Positions 13,924 to 19,511 of a DNA stretch of 19,511 nt are shown here, piece after piece. Location of the stretch: positions 1 to 19,511 of the forward strand of contig CAJTUV010000048.1 of assembly GCA_910579515.1 (NCBI GenBank), written 5' to 3'. The translations under genes and the position numbers were made by a program. A model generated the notes under the pieces. It was not told the DNA's origin. It ran no database searches and worked only from the letters and a program-made list of their open reading frames with translations. How positions within the stretch are numbered: position 1 is the first letter of the stretch; each line of letters opens with the position of its first letter. Origin of the DNA: an uncultured Hungatella sp. Its GTDB lineage: Bacteria > Bacillota > Clostridia > Lachnospirales > Lachnospiraceae.

Positions 13924-14472
13924 TCACCCTTCCATCTGACGACCCAAAAAACCGGCCGCAGTCATGACAAGTTTGGTTTCCATGTCTCCCATCTTTGCCC
14001 GAGGCTCTCTGCTAAGCAGGGCCACACTTCCGATGGCGTCCCCCTCGCAGATAATAGGGGCCACCACCTGTGCTGTGATTCCCTCCATCTCCTCTGAAGT
14101 CAGAGAGATAAATGACTTCTCGTCTTTCACAGCCAGAATCACTTCTCTCTCCCCAATGGCATGTTCCAACTGTTTGCTGATGGTCTTCTGGAGAAGCTCC
14201 TTTTTAGGCCCGCCAGCTACAGCAATCACCTGATCCCTGTCTGTGATACAGACCATAAGACCTGTAGACTGAGCCATAGCTTCTGCATACTGTGCTGCGA
14301 AGGCAGTCAGTTCTACCATAGGAGAATACTTTTTAAGGATAATCTCTCCCTCTCTGTCAGTAAATATTTCCAGCGGCGTTCCCTCACGAAGCCGAAGTGT
14401 TCTACGTATCTCTTTGGGAATTACTACTCTTCCCAGATCATCAATTCTTCTCACAATGCCCGTAGCTTTCAT
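13924..14472 (-). CDS. spoVT: stage V sporulation transcriptional regulator SpoVT
   Basis: A forespore-specific DNA-binding regulator that tunes sigma-G-dependent genes. It has 182 residues: an N-terminal AbrB-type swapped-hairpin domain (MKATGIVRRIDDLGRVVIPK, then EIRRTLRLREGTPLEIF) and a C-terminal GAF-like domain (about 55-182). I start at ATG 14472, which has GGAGGA 8 nt upstream and the conserved MKATGIVRRID N-terminus; the in-frame extension to 14526 overlaps the likely promoter. The gene is single, flanked by a sigma-G-like promoter and a strong terminator. Position after mfd is as in Bacillus, with bioY inserted between. Confidence 0.95.
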   Translation of the reverse strand: MKATGIVRRIDDLGRVVIPKEIRRTLRLREGTPLEIFTDREGEIILKKYSPMVELTAFAAQYAEAMAQSTGLMVCITDRDQVIAVAGGPKKELLQKTISKQLEHAIGEREVILAVKDEKSFISLTSEEMEGITAQVVAPIICEGDAIGSVALLSREPRAKMGDMETKLVMTAAGFLGRQMEG

Positions 14473-14513
14473 AAAAACATTCCTCCATTTGCTGTACTGT
14501 CCGTTTCTGGATG

Positions 14514-14542
14514 TAGTATCTGCCAAATCGAAGAATTTATAC
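14514..14542 (-). promoter_or_regulatory. sigma-G/sigma-F-like promoter of spoVT
   Basis: On the minus strand GTATAAA (14536-14542) and GATACTA (14514-14520) are separated by 15 bp. This fits the forespore sigma-G consensus (G-x-ATA-x-T ... CATACTA) with one mismatch in the -10. The predicted start near 14507 gives a 35-nt leader. B. subtilis spoVT is known to depend on sigma-G. Confidence 0.6.
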
Positions 14543-14563
14543 CCATTTTTAAAAGCCAGATAA

Positions 14564-14595
14564 TTGTAAACTTAATATGTTTTATTAGTTGACAT
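14564..14595 (+). promoter_or_regulatory. BirA-type biotin operator of bioY
   Basis: TTGTAAAC (14564-14571) and GTTGACAT (14588-14595) form an imperfect inverted repeat (6 of 8) with a 16-bp spacer. This is the arrangement of the Firmicute biotin repressor site. It overlaps the bioY -35 box, so bound BirA with biotinyl-AMP would block transcription. Confidence 0.7.
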
Positions 14596-14617
14596 TTTAG
14601 TTTTGCTATGATATATT
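14589..14617 (+). promoter_or_regulatory. sigma-A promoter of bioY
   Basis: TTGACA (14589-14594) and TATATT (14612-14617) are separated by 17 bp, near consensus. The start is expected near 14625, about 40 nt before the ATG. Confidence 0.8.
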
Positions 14618-14665
14618 GGGCTAAAATTACAATTCACAATAACTAATAAAGAAAGAAGGTTTTTT

Positions 14666-15226
14666 ATGACGACAAAAACTTCCCTGTTTTCTACCTACAA
14701 CCTGGTTTTGACAGGCATGTTTGCCGCTGTTCTGGCTGTGATCTCTCAGATTTCCATTCCCATGCCCACAGGCGTGCCTATCACCATCCAGGTATTCGGA
14801 ATTGCTTTGACAGGCATAGTTCTGGGCTGGAAGTTAGGATTATCGGCCACCATTGCCTATATTCTCTTAGGTGCTGTGGGGCTTCCGATCTTCTCCAATT
14901 TCCAGGGTGGAGTCCATGTATTAACCGGCATGACCGGCGGTTACATATTAGGCTGGCCTGTTATGGCTGTTCTATGCGGAATCCGTCCAAAAACAGCCAA
15001 TCCAAAAATCAATCTGCTTTTATGTGTTGTTCTGGCTGTGGCGGGTCTCATGGTTGTGGAATTTACCGGAGCACTTCAGTGGTCATTCCTTGCAAATGAT
15101 ATGTCCTTGAAAGCGATCCTCGTCTACTCTTTTGTAGCATTCATTCCCAAGGACATTGTCATAACCATTCTGGCCGTTTTCATCGGAAAGCGGATTCAAA
15201 AATCACTGAGCCGCTATCTGGCATAG
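14666..15226 (+). CDS. bioY: biotin ECF transporter substrate-binding component BioY
   Basis: The membrane S component that binds biotin and imports it, usually with the shared energy-coupling module EcfA-EcfA'-EcfT encoded elsewhere. It has 186 residues with about six hydrophobic segments and BioY motifs: SIPMPTGVPITIQVFGIALT (30-49), LLGAVGLPIFSNFQGG (67-82) and LTGMTGGYILGW. AGAAGG lies just before the ATG. It is the only clear plus-strand gene, transcribed divergently from spoVT, and its last 24 bp overlap the end of mfd tail to tail. The BirA-type operator upstream supports the biotin assignment. No ECF ATPase genes are present nearby. Confidence 0.94.
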   Translation: MTTKTSLFSTYNLVLTGMFAAVLAVISQISIPMPTGVPITIQVFGIALTGIVLGWKLGLSATIAYILLGAVGLPIFSNFQGGVHVLTGMTGGYILGWPVMAVLCGIRPKTANPKINLLLCVVLAVAGLMVVEFTGALQWSFLANDMSLKAILVYSFVAFIPKDIVITILAVFIGKRIQKSLSRYLA

Positions 15227-18200
15227 ACTTTTTAAGATCTCTCCGGCTTTTTCCACCATGGAATTGCAATCCTGATTCTTTTTACCTCGTTCCTGGTAGA
15301 AAAAGCCCGGAGTTTCCCCCATCTGCACTTTAAGGCTTCCCTGATATGAGGACACCAGCTCTGGAATCATCTCCGCCTTTAATTTCGCTTTTGGAAACAT
15401 TTCAATCCGCACTTCCTGCTGATTAATTATAACCTCTGTCACATATGCCTGGTGCGCCAGCGCCTTTAAAGATGCTATTTTCAAAAGATTCTCCACAGCT
15501 CTTGGAAGATCTCCAAAACGGTCTATCAGCTCATCCTGCATATCCATATACTCGTCTTCACTCTCAATCGCAGAAATTCTTTTGTATACATCCAATTTCT
15601 GATATTCATTCTTAATATAAGAGGATGGAATATAGGCGTCAATATCACACTCCACTACAGTCTCAAACTCCTCTTCTTCTGTCCGTTTCCCCCGCAATGC
15701 CAGAACCGCCTGATTTAAAAGCTTACAGTACAAATCATATCCCACAGCCTCCATGTGTCCATGCTGTTCTGCCCCCAATACATTTCCTGCTCCACGAATC
15801 TCTAAATCCCTCATAGCAATTTTGATTCCTGAGCCTAATTCCGTAAACTCCCGAATCGCCTCCAGCCGCTTTTGCGCCTCTTCCTTTAACATCTTGTCTC
15901 TTCGATACATCAAAAATGCATAAGAGGTCCGGCTGGAACGGCCGACTCGTCCGCGAAGCTGATAAAGCTGGGACAAACCCATATGGTCTGCATCATGGAT
16001 AATAATGGTGTTGGCATTGGGAATGTCCAGCCCCGTCTCTATGATAGTCGTTGACACCAGCACGTCAATTTCTCCATTGACAAAATCCAGCATAATCTGT
16101 TCCAACTGCCGCTCTCGCATCTGTCCATGGGCAAACACTACCGTAGCATTTTTAACCAGACTAGCCACATGATCTGCAACCTCTTCAATATTCTGCACCC
16201 GATTATATACATAATATACCTGTCCATTTCTAGCCAGCTCCCGGTTTATGGCTTCCCGAACCATTTCATCATTATATTCCATCACATAGGTCTGAATCGG
16301 CACTCTGTCTACCGGCGGCTCCTCCAAAACGCTCATGTCCCGTATCCCTGCCAGGCTCATGTGAAGAGTCCTGGGAATCGGCGTGGCTGTCAGAGTCAGC
16401 ACATCAATATTTTCCTTCAGTTGCTTAATCTTCTCTTTATGAGTGACTCCAAATCTCTGTTCTTCATCAATAATTAAAAGTCCCAGGCTCTTAAACTGAA
16501 CATCCTTAGATAATACTCGATGAGTACCGATTACCACATCTACAAGTCCCCGTTTCAAATCTTCCAGAGTCTTTTTCACCTGAGCCGGTGAACGGAATCT
16601 GGATAGTAAGTCTACTCGAACCGGAAACTCCTTCATTCTTTGAATAAACGTATTGTAATGTTGTTGGGCCAAGATGGTAGTAGGCACTAAGTATACTACC
16701 TGTTTCCCATCCTGAATCGCTTTAAATGCTGCCCGAAGAGCAATCTCCGTCTTTCCATATCCTACGTCTCCACAGACCAAGCGATCCATTATTCTTCGGC
16801 TTTCCATATCCTTTTTCGTTGCCTCAATAGCCTCCAGCTGATCTTCCGTCTCCTCATGTGGAAATAGCTCCTCAAATTCCCGTTGCCAAACCGTATCCTC
16901 GCTGTACTGAAATCCGTTTGCTCCTTGTCTTGCAGCGTACAGTTCCACCAGCTCTCTGGCAATAGCCTTTACCTCCCCTCTCACCCTGGCTTTTGTTTTC
17001 TTCCATTGTTCTCCGCCCAGCCGATTCAGTTTTGGCGCCTTGGAATCCGCCCCTGCGTATTTCTGGACCCCGTCCAGGCGGGTGGCAGGCACATATAGAT
17101 TTCCTCCATCTGCATATTCAATTTTTAAATAGTCTTTGACTACCTTATCCTGTTCTATTTTCTCAATTCCCCGGAAGATGCCCAGCCCATGGTCCTCATG
17201 GACCACATAATCCCCCACGGACAGTTCCGAAAAACTTTGAATCTTTTTCCCCTCATAAGAGGTTTTCTTTCTTTTCCTTTTCTGTCTTTTAACGCCAAAC
17301 ATATCCCCTTCTGTGATAACCACATACTTAATCTGAGGATACTCAAAACCTCTATGAAGATTTCCATAGGTCACCAGAATTTCTCCTGGCTGGACCTGAC
17401 GTTCTTTGTCTACAGTATAAAATGCACTTAACCCATATTCCCTCAAATCACCGGCAAGACGAGAAGCTCTGGTATAGGATCCTGACAGCAAAATGACACG
17501 ATATTTTTCCTTCTTCCAACGCTGTAAATCCTTAATCAGAATTTCAAAACTACTCTGATAAGAATTTACATTTCTGGTCTGGAGGCAGTAACCTTTCTGC
17601 CCCAAACCATTTAAAAGGACTGTATAAGGAGTCTGAAGCCACGATAATGTTTCTTTTGTGGAATACAAAAGAGAAGTCTGCTCTGGCAAAAGATAGCCTT
17701 TCTCCAGACGATGAATCATACTCTCCCGAAATTCCAGTTCTACCGTTTCCCCTTTTTCCTTCAGTCTGGCAGGCTCCTCAAGAAAAACTGCCGTAGACTT
17801 TTCAGGAAAATATTGCTGAAAGGATACTGCCTCGTCACAAAAAAAGGCCAAATAACTATCCAGTCTGGCAGCTCCTATCCCTGCTTGTAAATTTTCCTTC
17901 AGCTCTTTTATAATCGTAGAAATCCGATGGGCTTCCTCCGTCTTCCTCTGTTCCCGCAAAGTCTTTTCATATACAGCCGCAGCCTTCTCCAGCCTTTGGG
18001 TCCCATCCTGTATCTGACTGCTGGTAAACGCCATCTCTGTCGCCGGATACAGGATTGCCTGAGAAAGCTGCTCCACAGACCTTTGGCTTTCCAAATCAAA
18101 GCTGCGGATCGAATCCACCTCGTCATCCCACAGTTCAATCCTAATTGGCAGCTCTTCTGTCAGAGGGAAAATGTCAATAATACCGCCGCGGATGGAAAAC

Positions 18201-18712
18201 TGCCCCATACCGTCTACCTGGGCCATGCGCTCATACCCCAAAGCCACTAATTTCTTTTTCCATTCTTCAATATTGATGGCTTCTCCCTGCTTTACCTGGA
18301 TGATCTGAGATTTTAACATAGAAAGAGGAGGCAGGTGATCCATCAGACCATCTATGGTGGTCACCACCACACCCCCACTGTCCTCAATCAGATGACGGAT
18401 GACCTGCATCCTCTGCCTGGTCATCAGATTCCCATGGATATCCGCATTATAAAACAATAAGTCCTTGGCCGGATATAGCCACACCTGATCTGTAAAACAG
18501 CGAAAATCCTCATACATTTCCTTCGCCCTGGAATCATCATACGTTACTACCAGCTTCCACGAAAGAGTCTCTCCTGCCTCACACATGAGATGAACTTTTT
18601 GAGAATCTACACACCCACAGACTTGAACAGGCCCCTTCCCACAGTTCAAATCTCTGTTTAGCTCCTCATATTCTGCCAACTCTATCAGTGGATTTATAAA
18701 TGCCTTGTCCAT
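15203..18712 (-). CDS. mfd: transcription-repair coupling factor Mfd
   Basis: An ATP-driven translocase that removes RNA polymerase stalled at DNA lesions and recruits UvrA. It is full length (1169 residues): N-terminal UvrB-like domains (about 1-350), the RNA polymerase interaction domain starting at LSVGDYVVHEDHGLGIF (497-513), Walker A GDVGYGKTE (648-656), Walker B box IIDEEQRFG (747-755), TATPIPRTL, and the second helicase lobe with STTIIETGLDIPNAN and QLRGRVGRS. The C-terminal UvrA-binding domain follows. It lies 28 bp downstream of pth with AAGGGTAAGG before its ATG, so the two form one unit. The small fin gene found between them in Bacillus is absent. No terminator is seen before bioY, so transcripts may run antisense into bioY. 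Confidence 0.97.
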   Translation of the reverse strand: MDKAFINPLIELAEYEELNRDLNCGKGPVQVCGCVDSQKVHLMCEAGETLSWKLVVTYDDSRAKEMYEDFRCFTDQVWLYPAKDLLFYNADIHGNLMTRQRMQVIRHLIEDSGGVVVTTIDGLMDHLPPLSMLKSQIIQVKQGEAINIEEWKKKLVALGYERMAQVDGMGQFSIRGGIIDIFPLTEELPIRIELWDDEVDSIRSFDLESQRSVEQLSQAILYPATEMAFTSSQIQDGTQRLEKAAAVYEKTLREQRKTEEAHRISTIIKELKENLQAGIGAARLDSYLAFFCDEAVSFQQYFPEKSTAVFLEEPARLKEKGETVELEFRESMIHRLEKGYLLPEQTSLLYSTKETLSWLQTPYTVLLNGLGQKGYCLQTRNVNSYQSSFEILIKDLQRWKKEKYRVILLSGSYTRASRLAGDLREYGLSAFYTVDKERQVQPGEILVTYGNLHRGFEYPQIKYVVITEGDMFGVKRQKRKRKKTSYEGKKIQSFSELSVGDYVVHEDHGLGIFRGIEKIEQDKVVKDYLKIEYADGGNLYVPATRLDGVQKYAGADSKAPKLNRLGGEQWKKTKARVRGEVKAIARELVELYAARQGANGFQYSEDTVWQREFEELFPHEETEDQLEAIEATKKDMESRRIMDRLVCGDVGYGKTEIALRAAFKAIQDGKQVVYLVPTTILAQQHYNTFIQRMKEFPVRVDLLSRFRSPAQVKKTLEDLKRGLVDVVIGTHRVLSKDVQFKSLGLLIIDEEQRFGVTHKEKIKQLKENIDVLTLTATPIPRTLHMSLAGIRDMSVLEEPPVDRVPIQTYVMEYNDEMVREAINRELARNGQVYYVYNRVQNIEEVADHVASLVKNATVVFAHGQMRERQLEQIMLDFVNGEIDVLVSTTIIETGLDIPNANTIIIHDADHMGLSQLYQLRGRVGRSSRTSYAFLMYRRDKMLKEEAQKRLEAIREFTELGSGIKIAMRDLEIRGAGNVLGAEQHGHMEAVGYDLYCKLLNQAVLALRGKRTEEEEFETVVECDIDAYIPSSYIKNEYQKLDVYKRISAIESEDEYMDMQDELIDRFGDLPRAVENLLKIASLKALAHQAYVTEVIINQQEVRIEMFPKAKLKAEMIPELVSSYQGSLKVQMGETPGFFYQERGKKNQDCNSMVEKAGEILKSLCQIAAQ

Positions 18713-18740
18713 ACCTTACCCTTTCCATTTCGCTATCCTG

Positions 18741-19322
18741 TCATGCCGTCTCTGATTCCGCCTTCTTTTTTCCGTTAAAATGGTTCATTGTCACTTCAAT
18801 TCCCTGGCCAAGAACCATGGATACAGCGTCCGCAGCTTCCATAAAAGCTTGATTCATCTGCTGCTGTTCGCCCTTCCCAAATCTGCTTAACACATAGTCT
18901 GCCAGGTCCATCTGCTCAGGTTTTGCCCCCACGCCCACTTTCACCCGCGAAAACTCCTGGGTCCCTAAGTGTGCAATGATATTCTTAATTCCGTTATGAC
19001 CGCCAGCGCTTCCCTTCCCCCGAATTCTCAACTGCCCAGGCTCCAGACTGATATCGTCATATACCACTAAAAGCGTTGCCTCTTTGTAAAAATCCATTGC
19101 AGCTCTGACACATTCCCCACTTGCATTCATAAATGTCTGCGGTTTTATCAGCATCACTTTCTGCCCCTCTAAAATTCCCCGTTTGCATAAGCCTTTAAAC
19201 TTTCTTTCCTCTATGGCAGCTCCCATTCTGTCTGCCAAAATATCAATCACCTCAAAGCCTGCATTATGCCGCGTATGCTCGTACTGCCTGCCCGGATTTC
19301 CAAGTCCTACTATAATATACAT
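18741..19322 (-). CDS. pth: peptidyl-tRNA hydrolase
   Basis: It cleaves peptidyl-tRNA released by abortive translation, recycling tRNA. The 193-residue protein begins MYIIVGLGNPGRQYEHTRHN. The expected catalytic and substrate residues are present: Asn9, His19, Asn66 (TFMNASG), Asp90 (VVYDDISLEPG) and Asn110 (SAGGHNGIKNI). TAAGGAGAG lies upstream of the ATG and its TAA is the stop of a possible 28-residue upstream frame. Gene order with mfd is conserved with Bacillus, where pth is also called spoVC. It is probably co-transcribed with mfd from a promoter at 19419-19447 or further upstream. Confidence 0.96.
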   Translation of the reverse strand: MYIIVGLGNPGRQYEHTRHNAGFEVIDILADRMGAAIEERKFKGLCKRGILEGQKVMLIKPQTFMNASGECVRAAMDFYKEATLLVVYDDISLEPGQLRIRGKGSAGGHNGIKNIIAHLGTQEFSRVKVGVGAKPEQMDLADYVLSRFGKGEQQQMNQAFMEAADAVSMVLGQGIEVTMNHFNGKKKAESETA

Positions 19323-19336
19323 TGCTTAGTCTCTCC

Positions 19337-19423
19337 TTATTCTAGCTGTCTCACACCAAGCGCTTTAAGCGCTAGTTTTGGAAAGACCAGGTATCCCAAA
19401 ACTAACGCCAGTTTCTTTATCAT
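19337..19423 (-). CDS. possible 28-residue hydrophobic upstream peptide before pth
   Basis: The frame MIKKLALVLGYLVFPKLALK... ends at TAA 19337-19339, and that TAA is part of the pth ribosome binding site (TAAGGAG), as in coupled genes. GGGAG lies 7 nt before its ATG. The product would be short, basic and hydrophobic. Against it: the ATG overlaps the best -10 box (TATGAT 19419-19424), so it would only be translated from a transcript starting further upstream, and the same bases form strong hairpins that could explain the sequence. Confidence 0.35.
   Translation of the reverse strand: MIKKLALVLGYLVFPKLALKALGVRQLE
19359..19408 (-). promoter_or_regulatory. mutually exclusive hairpins in the pth leader
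   Basis: On the minus strand GCGTTAGTTTTGG (19408-19396) pairs with CCAAAACTAGCGC (19381-19369), 13 pairs including one G-U, around a 14-nt loop. A second hairpin, AGCGCTT-A-AAGCGCT (19373-19359), shares bases 19369-19373 with the first. The two cannot fully form together. No T run follows either, so a transcription terminator is unlikely; effects on translation or mRNA stability are possible. Confidence 0.5.
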
Positions 19424-19447
19424 AACAGCTCTCCCATAAAATGTAAA
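19419..19447 (-). promoter_or_regulatory. candidate sigma-A promoter of pth-mfd
   Basis: On the minus strand TTTACA (19442-19447) and TATGAT (19419-19424) are each 5 of 6 to consensus with a 17-bp spacer. The start would be near 19412, giving a 90-nt leader containing the hairpins. The remaining bases to the window end (19448-19511) hold no gene I can support. Confidence 0.6.
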
Positions 19448-19511
19448 GCGTCAATCTGTAGGTTTGTCAAACATTTGTTACACTGACCGCAGATAACCTT
19501 TCAGGACTTCA

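Overview
The window reads as a chromosomal segment of a low-GC, endospore-forming Firmicute, most likely a clostridial species of the Lachnospiraceae type (inference from protein flavour, AGGAGG ribosome binding sites and gene content). Nearly all genes lie on the minus strand. The backbone is the conserved housekeeping/sporulation block known from Bacillus subtilis: pth, mfd, spoVT, mazG (yabN), rqcP (yabO), yabP, yabQ, divIC, spoIIE, tilS, hpt, ftsH, all in ancestral order. hup lies between mazG and rqcP. Absent from their B. subtilis positions are fin, spoVB, yabR, yabS and yabT. Inserted at the breaks are a biotin transporter gene (bioY, the only clear plus-strand gene), a short formate/nitrite-type channel and a GH13 alpha-glucanase.

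Layout from high to low coordinate, the direction of minus-strand transcription: a structured leader (19337-19447) precedes pth and mfd. bioY converges on mfd and overlaps it by 24 bp; its promoter overlaps a BirA-type operator. Divergent from bioY, spoVT has a sigma-G-like promoter and a strong terminator. The channel gene, with its own promoter, and the GH13 gene follow, then mazG. A consensus sigma-A promoter inside the end of mazG drives hup and rqcP. yabP has a leader whose hairpin covers its ribosome binding site; yabQ and divIC follow with tight or overlapping junctions. spoIIE then starts from a promoter with a 21-bp spacer and Spo0A boxes, followed by tilS, hpt and ftsH. Beyond ftsH is a 484-bp intergenic region, then a second GH13 enzyme and a sugar-type nucleotidyltransferase. 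A conserved hypothetical protein runs off the left edge.

The most notable item is that 484-bp region. It holds two 110-nt direct repeats exactly 211 bp apart. Read on the minus strand, each has a TATAAT box, about 90 nt with repeated A-C-C-C-C motifs, and a 12-bp terminator hairpin showing one compensatory base-pair change between copies. I interpret them as a tandem pair of C-rich trans-acting small RNAs, similar in design to multicopy Gram-positive families such as LhrC. Other points of interest are a SpoIIE lacking its membrane domain, the spoIIE control region, the yabP leader hairpins, and possible leader peptides before pth and hup.

The genes serve translation quality control and RNA (pth, rqcP, tilS), repair (mfd), nucleoid and nucleotide housekeeping (hup, mazG, hpt), division and sporulation (divIC, spoIIE, spoVT, yabP, yabQ), membrane proteolysis (ftsH), and intracellular glucan and sugar-nucleotide metabolism (two GH13 enzymes, nucleotidyltransferase). 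No tRNA, rRNA, CRISPR array, transposase or phage gene was seen.
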